In this document: positions 17,427 through 25,863 of the stretch, in pieces
Position numbering within the stretch: the first letter of the stretch is position 1
Layout of the letters: each line of letters begins with the position of its first letter
Assembly: GCA_942490705.1 (NCBI GenBank)
Contig: CALNXY010000019.1
Location: forward strand, 124,001-188,000
Reading direction: 5' to 3'
DNA from: JAGRCP01 sp942490705
GTDB taxonomy: Bacteria > Chloroflexota > Anaerolineae > Caldilineales > Caldilineaceae
DNA length: 64,000 nucleotides
Made by a program: the position numbers and the translations under genes
Notes under the pieces: generated by a model
What the model was told of the DNA's origin: nothing
What the model saw: the letters and a program-made list of their open reading frames with translations, nothing else
Databases searched by the model: none

Positions 17427-18326
17427 ATGCCCTTTCTCGATACCCCCCGCCTGCGCTTCCACTACCGGACTCACGGCAATCCCGATGGCGTGCCCCTGCT
17501 GCTCCTCCACGGCAGCTTCGCGACCAGTCGCTGGTGGGAACCTCTCTTTGCCTATCTACCCGATGAGATTTGCGCCATTGCCCCCGATCTGCGTGGCTGC
17601 GGTCAGAGCGATAAGCCTGACGACGGTTATGATCTCACCTCCATGGCGAGCGATATCCAAGCACTGATCGATGCACTGGACCTGCGTGATTTTGACCTGG
17701 CGGGCCACGCAATTGGGGCAGCTATCGGCCTGGATGTGGCATTGGCCCGTCCAGATCGCGTTGCGACCCTGACCCTGATCGATCCGCCGCCCCTTGAAGG
17801 CGCCGTGACGCCCGTGGAAGGACTGATGCTGCTCGAAGAGATGCGCATCAACCGCGAGTTGCTCACGGCTGGGCTGGCAGCCATGATGCCGGCCTTCACG
17901 GCGTCGTTCCCATCAAGCGCCGACGAGGCATTCTTCCAGCAGCTGGTGGACGACGCTGCGGTCCAGGCCCCTGCCGCCTTCACCGAGCTAGCCGTCGCGC
18001 TGGCTTCATGGAACCGGCTTCAAGAGGCCAAACAACTCACCCTGCCCACCATCGTTATCTGGGGCGACCAGGACGCGCTGGTCGAACGGGACAGCGTCAG
18101 CCGGACCCTGCTCGCCATTCCGGGCGCCAACAACCTGGAGGTACTGCGCGGTGTGGGCCACGCCCCCATGATTGATGCGCCCTTTCGCCTGGTTGAACGC
18201 TTGTTGACCTTTACTCTCGATGACTACGCGAATTACGAAGAGATCCGCAATCAAGCGGAGGAAGCCGACGTTCTGATGCCGCCAGTTGACCCGCTGCCTG
18301 ACGACTCAACCGGAGAAAAATCGTGA
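17427..18326 (+). CDS. Alpha/beta-hydrolase fold protein lacking the nucleophilic serine
   Basis: The 299-residue product has the fold's marks: LLLLHGSFATS (oxyanion loop), APDLRGCGQSDKP, the acid in WGDQDALV and the histidine in GVGHAPMID. The nucleophile elbow, normally G-x-S-x-G, reads GHAIG (residues 93-97), so the catalytic position 95 is alanine (codon GCA at 17709-17711). The acid and histidine remain. It may be a non-catalytic or binding member, or an enzyme that uses another mechanism. A single base change from TCA would also explain it. The stop overlaps the start of the flavin reductase gene by four bases (GTGA), implying a shared job or coupled translation. Confidence 0.85.
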   Translation: MPFLDTPRLRFHYRTHGNPDGVPLLLLHGSFATSRWWEPLFAYLPDEICAIAPDLRGCGQSDKPDDGYDLTSMASDIQALIDALDLRDFDLAGHAIGAAIGLDVALARPDRVATLTLIDPPPLEGAVTPVEGLMLLEEMRINRELLTAGLAAMMPAFTASFPSSADEAFFQQLVDDAAVQAPAAFTELAVALASWNRLQEAKQLTLPTIVIWGDQDALVERDSVSRTLLAIPGANNLEVLRGVGHAPMIDAPFRLVERLLTFTLDDYANYEEIRNQAEEADVLMPPVDPLPDDSTGEKS

Positions 18327-18949
18327 TCATCAACCCTGCAGAGCTAACGCCCAAAGAAGTCTACAAACTGACGATTGGCACGATCCTGCCCCGTCCCATT
18401 GCGTGGGTGAGTACCGTCGATGCGAAGGGAACCCCCAATCTGGCGCCTTTTTCTTACTTTACAGGCGTTTGCAGCGAGCCGCTGACGTTGCTCTTCTGCC
18501 CGCAGATTTCGCGTGAAACCGGACGCAAGAAGGACACGTGGCTAAACATCGAAGCGGTGCCGGAGTTTGTGATCAACCTGACCAATGAAGAGACTGCCGC
18601 AGCCATGAACCTCACTGCGGCAATCCTGCCGCCGGGCCAGTCCGAGTTCGAGCTCGCCGGACTCACGCCCATACCCAGCGAAACGATCCGCGTGCCCAGA
18701 GTGGCCGAGGCGCCCGTGGCCTTCGAGTGCACCCTGCAGCAGATCGTTGTAGTCAATGACGCTCCCGACGGCGGGGCCGCCATCCTGGGCGAGGTGCAGC
18801 GCATTCACATCCGCGATGACATCTATGTGGACGGTTATGTGCAATTGGATCAGTTCAAGCCGATTGGTCGCCTCGCTGGCCCCAACTACACGCGCGTTAC
18901 CGACATTTTTTCCATGACGCGGCCCGCTCCCCCTTCCTCAGAATCTTGA
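18323..18949 (+). CDS. Flavin reductase domain protein (DIM6/NTAB family)
   Basis: The 208-residue protein has the split-barrel flavin-reductase pattern: LPRPIAWVSTVDAKGTPNLAPFS at the N-terminus (FMN-binding strand and turn), KDTWLNIEA and FVINLTNEE in the middle, and a C-terminal GRLAGPNYTRV. Such proteins bind FMN and reduce flavin with NAD(P)H, often feeding a partner oxygenase, or act as FMN-dependent oxidoreductases themselves. The start is a GTG overlapping the preceding hydrolase-fold gene. GGAGAAA lies upstream inside that gene. Partner substrate unknown. Confidence 0.88.
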   Translation: MIINPAELTPKEVYKLTIGTILPRPIAWVSTVDAKGTPNLAPFSYFTGVCSEPLTLLFCPQISRETGRKKDTWLNIEAVPEFVINLTNEETAAAMNLTAAILPPGQSEFELAGLTPIPSETIRVPRVAEAPVAFECTLQQIVVVNDAPDGGAAILGEVQRIHIRDDIYVDGYVQLDQFKPIGRLAGPNYTRVTDIFSMTRPAPPSSES

Positions 18950-19168
18950 GCAATCATATCAGCGCGCCAGTTTGCGGTAGGCTCACCGCCTAAATGCATC
19001 TCGCCAAACTGCATACAGAGCGCAAACATTTTTCAGACGTGAATCTGATAGTTTTGCGCTAAACTGGTGGCATCGCATGGAAACGCGTCTGCATGAGCAG
19101 CAAAAGTCGGCTGTTTCTTAGTGGGCGCGTAGCAGATGGCAACATACCCAAGGAGGGGATCGAAATAG

Positions 19169-19942
19169 ATGGCAATTAATTCTGTTATTCACACCAATGC
19201 CCAGAGCGTGGACCGCGTGCTCAACGCCGGCCTCCCCGTACTCCTCGTTTTTTGGCGCGACGAGAGTCCGGCCAGCAAGCAGTTGGACCCGATTTTGGAC
19301 AAGCTGGCAGAAAAATATGCCGGCAAAGCCCTGATAGCCAAGGTAGACGTGCGCGACGAGCAGGCGCTGGCCGAGCGCTTCAAGATTACCAGCGTCCCCA
19401 GTATTGTCTTTATCAAAGCCGGCGCCACGGAGGGAACGGCCAGCGGTGCAGGTGATGAACGCACTCTCACGGATTGGGTCGACTACCTGATCAATGGCGG
19501 CGCCAAGCCAGCATTGCCTACCGGCCCCAGCGAGTCGATCGTCGGAACATCTGCGCCCCGGCAGACCTACACAAACGGTACAACCAGCACGGCCAGCGGC
19601 CAGCCACGCCCACAGGGCGGTGACAGCAAACCCGTGACCCTGACCGATGCCAATTTTGACAGCATCATCAATCAGCCCGGGCCGGTTCTGGTCGATTTCT
19701 GGGCGCCTTGGTGTGGTCCTTGCCGCATGGTGGCCCCGGCAGTTGAACAGCTAGCCACAGAATTTCAGGGCCGCGCCACCGTGGGTAAGCTCAACGTCGA
19801 TGAGAATCCGGCAATCGCCGGTCGGTATGGCATTATGAGCATCCCGGCGCTCTACATTTTTAAGAACGGCGAGGTCGTCGATCAGATCATTGGCGCGCAG
19901 CCGGCCCCAGCCCTGCGCCAGCGTTTGATGCAGCACGTCTAG
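19169..19942 (+). CDS. Tandem thioredoxin-domain protein with a cysteine-less first domain
   Basis: The 257-residue product is two thioredoxin folds joined by a glycine/serine/threonine-rich linker (about 115-150). The second domain has the normal active site FWAPWCGPCRMVAP (Cys182, Cys185) and the cis-proline MSIPALYIF. The first aligns well (LVFWRDESPASKQLDP, SVPSIVFIKAG) but has Ser33-Pro-Ala-Ser36 where CGPC is expected, so it cannot do dithiol exchange. It probably serves in substrate binding. There is no signal peptide, so it should act in the cytoplasm. AGGAGG lies 12 bases before the ATG. A DUF2905 gene follows after three bases. Confidence 0.9.
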   Translation: MAINSVIHTNAQSVDRVLNAGLPVLLVFWRDESPASKQLDPILDKLAEKYAGKALIAKVDVRDEQALAERFKITSVPSIVFIKAGATEGTASGAGDERTLTDWVDYLINGGAKPALPTGPSESIVGTSAPRQTYTNGTTSTASGQPRPQGGDSKPVTLTDANFDSIINQPGPVLVDFWAPWCGPCRMVAPAVEQLATEFQGRATVGKLNVDENPAIAGRYGIMSIPALYIFKNGEVVDQIIGAQPAPALRQRLMQHV

Positions 19943-19945
19943 GCC

Positions 19946-20167
19946 ATGGGCGATGTGGGACGGACGCTGATGCTGCTCGGTGGCGTCATATTTATCGTCG
20001 GTGCGTTGATCAGCCTGAGCGGCCGCGTGCCGTGGCTGGGCAACCTGCCGGGCGATGTGGTGGTCAAACGTGACAACTTCACCCTGATCGCCCCGCTTGG
20101 CAGCATGCTGGTGATAAGCCTACTGCTGACCCTTGTGCTCAACCTGATTCTGCGCTTTTTTCGCTAA
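19946..20167 (+). CDS. DUF2905 family small membrane protein
   Basis: This 73-residue protein has two membrane segments (TLMLLGGVIFIVGALISL and the C-terminal MLVISLLLTLVLNLIL). They flank the conserved GRVPWLGNLPGDVVVKRDN loop that defines DUF2905. Function is unknown. It begins three bases after the thioredoxin gene and is followed by an intrinsic terminator, so the pair forms a short operon. Confidence 0.88.
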   Translation: MGDVGRTLMLLGGVIFIVGALISLSGRVPWLGNLPGDVVVKRDNFTLIAPLGSMLVISLLLTLVLNLILRFFR

Positions 20168-20211
20168 CGCATCGACCGGCCAAGTGGCGGTCAAATCACA
20201 TAAATGAAGCC

Positions 20212-20241
20212 AAAAAGCCGCGCGTTCGAGTGCGGCTTTTT
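20212..20241 (+). terminator. Intrinsic terminator after the thioredoxin-DUF2905 operon
   Basis: AAAAAGCCGC (20212-20221) pairs perfectly with GCGGCTTTTT (20232-20241) and ends in a run of five T. It lies inside an upstream open extension of the kinase frame, which supports the later kinase start at 20318. Confidence 0.88.
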
Positions 20242-20251
20242 GCTTGATTTG

Positions 20252-20260
20252 TGGTACACT
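20252..20260 (+). promoter_or_regulatory. Extended -10 promoter element of the histidine kinase
   Basis: TG-G-TACACT forms an extended -10 with no good -35 in front (that position is occupied by the terminator). A start near 20267 would leave about 50 bases before the ATG at 20318. Confidence 0.45.
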
Positions 20261-20317
20261 AGCCTGGCCAATCAGACATGTGGAGAGCGCACGATCGCGC
20301 TTGATGATCGAACATTT

Positions 20318-21391
20318 ATGTCACAAAAAAGTCAGTCTAAAACGTTGCGCCAACGCCTACTCAGCATCCCGCTTGCCTACAAAATTCTCGTCGCCAATTC
20401 AGCCATTGTTGCCGCTGGAGCCATCGCCGGCACGATTATTACAGTCTGGCACGTGCGCCAGTTCCCCGATGATGTCCATCACGAACTCATCTTTCTCTTT
20501 GGCACAGTCGGCATCATTATCAGCTTCCTGGTCAACAATTGGGTTGTTCAGCGTGCGTTGGAGCCACTTGACCGCCTGCAAGAAGCGGTCGACGAGGTCG
20601 GTCGTGGCGATTATCACGTTCGCGTGGCGCTGGGCGACAATTCCGATGAGCGCTTCGATCGTCTTGCCGACACCTTCAATCAGATGCTGGACCGGCTAGA
20701 TGAGAATGCTGTGGAGTTGCATCAGCTTTCCCACCGGCTGCTCCAGGCCCAGGAAGAAGAGCGCCAGCGCTTGGCGCGAGAGTTGCACGATGAGGCCGCC
20801 CAGGCGCTCACGTCGCTGCTGGTTCACCTGCGCTTGTTGGAACGTGCGCACACTCCCGAGGAAGCCCAGGCGCGCGTACAAGAGCTTCGCGAACTGACGG
20901 CCCAGGCGTTGGAAGAGGTGCGTCGCGTGGCACTGGACCTGCGCCCGACCATCCTCGACGACCTTGGCTTGGCGCCGGCCCTGGAGTGGCGCGTGGACGA
21001 ATTCAACAAAGCCGACGGCGTCAAGGCCACGATTGAGATTCGCGGCCTCGAGCGCCGCCTGCCGGCAGAGACGGAGTTGGCCCTCTACCGCGTCAGCCAG
21101 GAGTCGTTGAGCAATGTGGCAAAACATGCCGAGGCCCAACACGTGAATGTGGCGCTCGTGGCGCAGAATGGTGACATCACGCTTGAAATCCAGGATGACG
21201 GCTGCGGCTTCGATCCCGCCTACCCCTACGCCGATGACGTACACGGCCTTGGCTTGGTCGGCATGCACGAGCGCATGGCCATGATCGGCGGCAACCTGAC
21301 AGTTCAATCCGTACCTGGTTCCGGCACCAGCATCCGGGCAAGCGCGCCGGCGCATCCGCCCCAAGGCGAGCAACGTAAACATGCAGAATGA
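20318..21391 (+). CDS. Membrane sensor histidine kinase, NarL class
   Basis: The 357-residue kinase begins at ATG 20318; an in-frame start at 20204 overlaps the terminator and is unlikely. It has two membrane helices (about 24-46 and 55-75) with almost no loop between them, so it lacks a large extracytoplasmic sensor. A HAMP domain (ALEPLDRLQEAVDEVGRGDY) follows, then the HisKA_3 dimerisation domain with phospho-acceptor His in RLARELHDEAAQAL, and an ATPase domain with GCGFDP and GLGLVGMHERM. The response regulator gene overlaps its end by 11 bases. The signal is unknown. Confidence 0.92.
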   Translation: MSQKSQSKTLRQRLLSIPLAYKILVANSAIVAAGAIAGTIITVWHVRQFPDDVHHELIFLFGTVGIIISFLVNNWVVQRALEPLDRLQEAVDEVGRGDYHVRVALGDNSDERFDRLADTFNQMLDRLDENAVELHQLSHRLLQAQEEERQRLARELHDEAAQALTSLLVHLRLLERAHTPEEAQARVQELRELTAQALEEVRRVALDLRPTILDDLGLAPALEWRVDEFNKADGVKATIEIRGLERRLPAETELALYRVSQESLSNVAKHAEAQHVNVALVAQNGDITLEIQDDGCGFDPAYPYADDVHGLGLVGMHERMAMIGGNLTVQSVPGSGTSIRASAPAHPPQGEQRKHAE

Positions 21392-22046
21392 TCCCATCCG
21401 CGTGCTCCTGGTCGACGACCATATGGTTGTGCGCATCGGTCTGCGCGCGCTCATCGATAGCGAACCCGGCCTCACCGTCGTCGGCGAGGCGGAAAACGGT
21501 GTCGAAGCCATTGATAAGGCCCACGCCTTGCTGCCCGACGTCATCGTGATGGACATCTCCATGCCGGAAATGGATGGCCTGGAAGCGACGCGTCGCATTC
21601 GCAATGAGCTGCCCGAGTGCCACGTGCTCATTCTGACCGTCCACGCCCAGGAAAAATATCTCTTTCCAGTACTCAAGGCCGGTGGCGCCGGCTATGTGCT
21701 CAAGTCGACGGTCGACACCGAGCTGCTGGATGCTATCGCCACCGTCGCCCAGGGCGGCGCCTTTCTCTACCCCTCCGCTACCCGTATGCTGCTGGAAGAC
21801 TATCTCGGCCAGATGCAGGCCGGCCCCGTACAAGACGCCTATGACAGCCTCAGTGAGCGCGAGCGCGAGGTCATCAAGTTCCTGGCCCTGGGCCATACCG
21901 CAGCCGAAACCGCGGAGCAGCTCTCGATCAGTCCCAAGACGGTGGAGACATACCGGACGCGCATCATGCAGAAGCTCAACCTCCACGGCCGCGCCGACCT
22001 CGTCAAGTACGCCCTCGCCCGCGGCCTCCTCACGGAATATACGTAG
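21381..22046 (+). CDS. NarL/FixJ-family response regulator
   Basis: The 221-residue regulator has a receiver domain with the acidic pair in VLLVDDHMV, the phospho-accepting Asp in VIVMDISMPEMDG, Thr in ILTVHA and Lys in YVLKSTV. A C-terminal LuxR-type helix-turn-helix follows (LSEREREVIKFLALG, then ISPKTVETYRTRIMQKL). It is the cognate partner of the overlapping kinase. The respiratory operon 200 bases downstream is a natural candidate target, but no binding site can be assigned from sequence. Confidence 0.93.
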   Translation: MQNDPIRVLLVDDHMVVRIGLRALIDSEPGLTVVGEAENGVEAIDKAHALLPDVIVMDISMPEMDGLEATRRIRNELPECHVLILTVHAQEKYLFPVLKAGGAGYVLKSTVDTELLDAIATVAQGGAFLYPSATRMLLEDYLGQMQAGPVQDAYDSLSEREREVIKFLALGHTAAETAEQLSISPKTVETYRTRIMQKLNLHGRADLVKYALARGLLTEYT

Positions 22047-22189
22047 TGCGGAATGCGGAATGCGGAATCCCACTCCACAACCCTGCAACCCTAAGACCCA
22101 AAGACCCCAAACCCCTAAAACCTCCCCCCTGTAAGACTTTTCCCCCTCAAACCGTCAGACTTTTCCCGATACACAGATAAGTTTCCATT

Positions 22190-22198
22190 TGCTACACT
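22190..22198 (+). promoter_or_regulatory. Possible extended -10 promoter of the sulfur respiratory operon
   Basis: TG-C-TACACT occurs 62 bases before the first gene of the operon. No convincing -35 lies 16-18 bases upstream, so an activator or the extended -10 contact would be needed. The stretch 22047-22189 has GCGGAAT repeated three times and pyrimidine-rich low-complexity sequence but no gene. Confidence 0.4.
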
Positions 22199-22211
22199 GC
22201 CAGCCACTGAT

Positions 22212-22227
22212 TGTGAATGATTTCACA
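22212..22227. promoter_or_regulatory. CRP/FNR-type palindrome TGTGA-N6-TCACA
   Basis: A perfect TGTGA (22212-22216) and TCACA (22223-22227) palindrome with a six-base centre is the classic recognition geometry of CRP/FNR-family regulators. It lies between the putative -10 and the first operon gene, a position more typical of repression unless another promoter is used. CRP/FNR regulators commonly control anaerobic respiration, which suits the downstream genes. Confidence 0.55.
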
Positions 22228-22259
22228 GCAACGTTTTGGTTCAATGAAGGGAGGCGGTC

Positions 22260-22709
22260 ATGCGCATTAAGGTGCTTTTTGCGACCCCGGATCAGCAATC
22301 GCTCGATCTGCTGAATTCGCTGCTGGCGTCGGCCGCCGATCTCTTCTGCCCTGAGGTAGAGGTCGATAGCGTCAATAGTCGTGCAGCACTCATCGAACGC
22401 ATTTCCACCGCGGTCGACGACGTCGTTTTTGTCGATTGGCTCGTGGCCGAAAGCGCAACGCCTGCCTTGGTCGAAGATCTGGTAGCGTGCAACCCCAAGA
22501 TTCGCATTGTCGCCTTGCTTCCCTTGGACTTTCGTCAATATCGCGAGCGTGTATGGGATGCGGGCGCGTGCAATAGCATTCCCAAAGAACACATGGACCA
22601 GGAATGGCTCTCCAGCATTCTCTGCGTCATGTACCGTGCCATGCAGCGCGAGCAGAAGCTCCGGATCGAGCTTACGTGTGCGCCACCCCTTGCTGAAATG
22701 AAGAGCTAA
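22260..22709 (+). CDS. Atypical receiver-like protein at the head of the sulfur operon
   Basis: The 149-residue protein looks like a stand-alone receiver domain: MRIKVLFATPDQQ as strand 1, VVFVDWLVA with an Asp (59) in the phospho-acceptor position, RIVALLPLDF, and AGACNSIPKEH with a lysine near strand 5. The usual acidic pair after strand 1 is reduced to a single Asp11, and the Thr/Ser of strand 4 is not obvious, so phosphorylation is doubtful. GGGAGGC precedes the ATG. It lies 55 bases before the molybdoenzyme gene and probably shares its transcript. A regulatory or maturation role is possible; none is demonstrated. Confidence 0.65.
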   Translation: MRIKVLFATPDQQSLDLLNSLLASAADLFCPEVEVDSVNSRAALIERISTAVDDVVFVDWLVAESATPALVEDLVACNPKIRIVALLPLDFRQYRERVWDAGACNSIPKEHMDQEWLSSILCVMYRAMQREQKLRIELTCAPPLAEMKS

Positions 22710-22764
22710 TTGGATCAACAAATTGTTACGCCGTCCTGACGAGAGACGGTGCGAGGAGTAATCA

Positions 22765-25059
22765 ATGGCTAAAGTAGATTTGCAGATTACCCGCAGAACG
22801 TTTTTGAAAGCCGCAGCGGCAAGTGGCGGCGGCCTTGCCCTGGCCAGCCCGGGAATGCCGGTCCTGGCAGCCGGCGGGGAAAGCCGTCGGCTGGATCCGA
22901 CCTGGTTTGCCACTGGCGAGATCAAGAAGAGCTACAGCTGCTGCAGCATGTGCCCGTGGAGTTGCGGCATCATCGTCTCCAGCGTCGATGGAGAGGTTTT
23001 CAAGGTCGACGGCAACCCGGCGGATCCCAAGAGCCGGGGCATGCTCTGCGCCCGCGGCCAGGGCAGCGTCTCCTTTATGTATGACCCCGACCGCCTACAG
23101 TCCCCCATGGTGCGTACGGGCGAGCGCGGCGAGGGAAAATTCCAGGAAGTGACCTGGGAAGAGGCGCTGGACGAGTCGGCGCAGAAGCTGATGGCCATCG
23201 CCGAAGAATATGGTCCCGAGTCGATTGCGGTCTTCGGCCACACGGCCGGCGACTTCTGGTTTACCGACTATTTCGCCCAGGCCTGGGGTACGCCCAATGC
23301 GGCCAAGCCCTCCTCATCGCTTTGCACCAGCCCGCGCGAAGAAGCGGCCAAGCTAACCTATGGCTCTGCCGTCGGCGGCCACGAACCCATGGACTGGGAC
23401 GGGCTGCAATGTCTCACGCTGATCGGCAGTCACATCGGCGAGGACGCCCGCAACACGGTCATGCAGGACTTTGCCAATGCCCGGGCACGCGGTATGAAAG
23501 TCATCGTCGTCGATCCTCGCTTCTCACAGGTGGCGGCCAAAGCCGATTACTGGCTGCCAATTAAGCCCGGGACGGATACTGCCCTGCTCCTGGCCTGGAT
23601 GAACGTCATCATCGACGAGGCGCGCTACGATGTCGAATACGTCGAGGAGTGGACCGTAGGATTTGAAGAACTCCAGGCGCATGTCGCCGAGTTTACGCCG
23701 GAGTGGGCGGCGGAGATCACCGACTTGCCCGCCGAGCTGATCCGTGAAACCGCACGCGTCATGTCCGAAGAGCTGCCTCAGTCGGCGATCATGCCAGGCC
23801 GCCACGTGACATGGTACGGCAACGACACCCAGCGCATGCGCGCCGTCTATATGATCAACGCACTCATGGGCGCGTACGGACGCGAGGGCGGCATCTACTT
23901 CAACAAGTCGCCCTATATCGAAGCCTATCCCCACCCGCCTTTTGCCGTCGCCGGCAGTTCAGGCGGCTGTTCGGCCGAACCCGGTGCAGAGAGCGACGTG
24001 CTGCCCGTCGGCCCCAGCGGCAAAGCCCGCGCCGACGGCGCCCGCGAGTCCTTTATGCGCGGCGCAACTGCCATGCAGGAACTGATTCCGCCCATGATCA
24101 CCGGCGAGCCATACCCGATTAAGGGGCTGATCGTCTACGGCGTCAACTTGCTCAACTCGCTGCCGGATACCGAGCGTACAATCGAGGCGCTCAAAGCGTT
24201 GGATTTCGTCCTCGTGATTGATGTGCTCCCCCAGGAACACGTTGCCTGGGCCGACGTTGTCCTGCCCGAAGCGACCTCGTTGGAGCGCTATGACGATCTG
24301 TGGACGTTGGCTCACAAGACCCCCTATATCGCCCTGCGCGAGCCGGCCGTCGAGCCCCTCTACGACACCAAGCCCGGTTGGTGGATCGCCCGGGAAATGG
24401 GGATGCGCGTCGGCCTGGAGAAGTACTTCAAATGGGTCGATATTGAGGAGTATCTCAACACCCGCCTCATGTCAATCGGTTCGAGCATCGAGAAGATGCG
24501 GGAAGAAAAGGGCATCGTCATCCAGAAGGGCAAGCCGTACTTTGCGGATTACGGCAACAACTCCCCCTTTGCCACGCCTTCGGAAAAGATCGAATTCTTT
24601 GCCGACGATCTGACCCTCAGCGGATTCGACCCATTGCCCGTCTACGAGCCGACAGAAGAGCCGCCCGACGGCTACTTCCGGCTCCTCTACGGACGCCATC
24701 CGGTCCACACCTTTGCCAAGACGCAGAACACGCCACTGCTCAACGAGTTAAATCCTGAGAACGAGATCTGGCTCAATGCAGCCCGGGCTGACGAGATGGG
24801 CATCAAGCATGGCGACCGCGTCTTGGTCGAAAACCAGGATGGCGTGAGTAGCGGCCCAGTCCTTGTTAAGGTGACCCAGCGCATTCGACCCGATGCGGTC
24901 TTTATGCCCCATGGTTTCGGCCAGGCAGCACCGCACTTGAGCCAGGCCAATGGCGTTGGCGCAAGCGATGCCAAGCTCATCACCCGCTATGCCCTCGATC
25001 CCATCAGCGGTGGCGCCGGCATGCGGATCAATTTCGTACGGCTTGTGAAGGAGGCGTGA
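22765..25059 (+). CDS. Tat-exported molybdopterin oxidoreductase, thiosulfate/polysulfide reductase-like catalytic subunit
   Basis: The 764-residue protein starts with a Tat signal (ITRRTFLKAAAAS, cleavage after about residue 36). A [4Fe-4S] motif follows (Cys60, Cys63, Cys67, Cys95, in SCCSMCPWSCG and GMLCARGQG), then the molybdo-bis-MGD domains of the DMSO-reductase superfamily. SSLCTSP places Cys187 as a likely Mo ligand, as in PhsA/PsrA enzymes. There is no in-frame TGA and thus no selenocysteine. The next two genes supply an FeS subunit and a cytochrome b, so this is the outward-facing catalytic subunit. The downstream four-rhodanese lipoprotein favours a sulfur substrate (thiosulfate, polysulfide or tetrathionate). 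A formate- or other-substrate enzyme cannot be excluded. Confidence 0.88.
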   Translation: MAKVDLQITRRTFLKAAAASGGGLALASPGMPVLAAGGESRRLDPTWFATGEIKKSYSCCSMCPWSCGIIVSSVDGEVFKVDGNPADPKSRGMLCARGQGSVSFMYDPDRLQSPMVRTGERGEGKFQEVTWEEALDESAQKLMAIAEEYGPESIAVFGHTAGDFWFTDYFAQAWGTPNAAKPSSSLCTSPREEAAKLTYGSAVGGHEPMDWDGLQCLTLIGSHIGEDARNTVMQDFANARARGMKVIVVDPRFSQVAAKADYWLPIKPGTDTALLLAWMNVIIDEARYDVEYVEEWTVGFEELQAHVAEFTPEWAAEITDLPAELIRETARVMSEELPQSAIMPGRHVTWYGNDTQRMRAVYMINALMGAYGREGGIYFNKSPYIEAYPHPPFAVAGSSGGCSAEPGAESDVLPVGPSGKARADGARESFMRGATAMQELIPPMITGEPYPIKGLIVYGVNLLNSLPDTERTIEALKALDFVLVIDVLPQEHVAWADVVLPEATSLERYDDLWTLAHKTPYIALREPAVEPLYDTKPGWWIAREMGMRVGLEKYFKWVDIEEYLNTRLMSIGSSIEKMREEKGIVIQKGKPYFADYGNNSPFATPSEKIEFFADDLTLSGFDPLPVYEPTEEPPDGYFRLLYGRHPVHTFAKTQNTPLLNELNPENEIWLNAARADEMGIKHGDRVLVENQDGVSSGPVLVKVTQRIRPDAVFMPHGFGQAAPHLSQANGVGASDAKLITRYALDPISGGAGMRINFVRLVKEA

Positions 25060-25060
25060 C

Positions 25061-25861
25061 GTGACGACCTATGCCTATCTCCTGGACATGGGGCGCTGCA
25101 TTGGCTGCGAAGCCTGCGTGGCGGCCTGCAAGACCGGCAATGAACTGCCCGGCGGCGTCCAGTACATTAACTTTGGCGAAAAAACGACGGGTACTTTCCC
25201 GGACATCGCCAGCAACGTGCTTAACCAGCGCTGCATGCACTGTACCGATGCAGCCTGCGTAACAGCGTGTCCGACGGGCGCCCTCTACAAAGAAGATGGC
25301 CTGACTCGTCTGGATCGGGACGCATGCAGCGGTTGTTCCTACTGTGTGGATGCCTGCCCCTTCAGCATCCCCAAGATGTATGACGATTTCTCGAGCAAGT
25401 GTGACGGCTGCGCAGCAGTAGTCAAAGCAGGCGGCACACCCTGGTGTGTCAAGACCTGCCCCAGCAACGCCCTCCAATATGGCGAACGGGAAGAGATTCT
25501 GGCCGAAGCACGTACCCGCTTGGCTGCGCTCCAAACGCGTTATCCCAACGCCCGCATCTATGGCGAGACGGAAGCCGGCGGTCTGGGGGTGATCATGGTC
25601 CTGCCTGACGCGCCCGAAGCCTTCGACCTGCCCGCCAATCCGGACGTGCCCCTGGTCATGAACGCCTGGCAGAAGATGGTACAGCCCATGAGCGCAGCAG
25701 TCACCGGCCTGAGCATCGCTGTCACCGGCTTTGCGGCGATCATCGCCCGGCGCAATCACATGAAAGAACTGGAAGAGATTCATGCCCGCGAGGCTGCCGC
25801 AGCTGACGGCCCGTCTGTGCCGTTCGATGTTGATCCCACGACGGAAAAAGAGGAGGCATAA
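25061..25861 (+). CDS. Four-cluster ferredoxin electron-transfer subunit with C-terminal membrane anchor
   Basis: The 266-residue protein binds four [4Fe-4S] clusters through CIGCEACVAACK, CMHCTDAACVTACP, CSGCSYCVDACP and CDGCAAVV...CVKTCP. A C-terminal hydrophobic helix (about 205-225, AVTGLSIAVTGFAAII) anchors it, as in FdnH-type beta subunits, so it links the outward catalytic subunit to the membrane cytochrome. The start is GTG, two bases after the catalytic subunit's stop; GGAGG lies upstream. Without its own signal it would be exported with the Tat-borne partner. Confidence 0.9.
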   Translation: MTTYAYLLDMGRCIGCEACVAACKTGNELPGGVQYINFGEKTTGTFPDIASNVLNQRCMHCTDAACVTACPTGALYKEDGLTRLDRDACSGCSYCVDACPFSIPKMYDDFSSKCDGCAAVVKAGGTPWCVKTCPSNALQYGEREEILAEARTRLAALQTRYPNARIYGETEAGGLGVIMVLPDAPEAFDLPANPDVPLVMNAWQKMVQPMSAAVTGLSIAVTGFAAIIARRNHMKELEEIHAREAAAADGPSVPFDVDPTTEKEEA

Positions 25862-25863
25862 TC

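Noticed and set aside
20204..20317. Longer N-terminus of the histidine kinase from 20204
   Set aside because: It would be translated through an intrinsic terminator and the extended -10 element; the ATG at 20318 fits better.
22765..25059. Possible selenocysteine in the molybdoenzyme, given the nearby selB
   Set aside because: The frame has no internal TGA; the candidate metal ligand is a cysteine codon.
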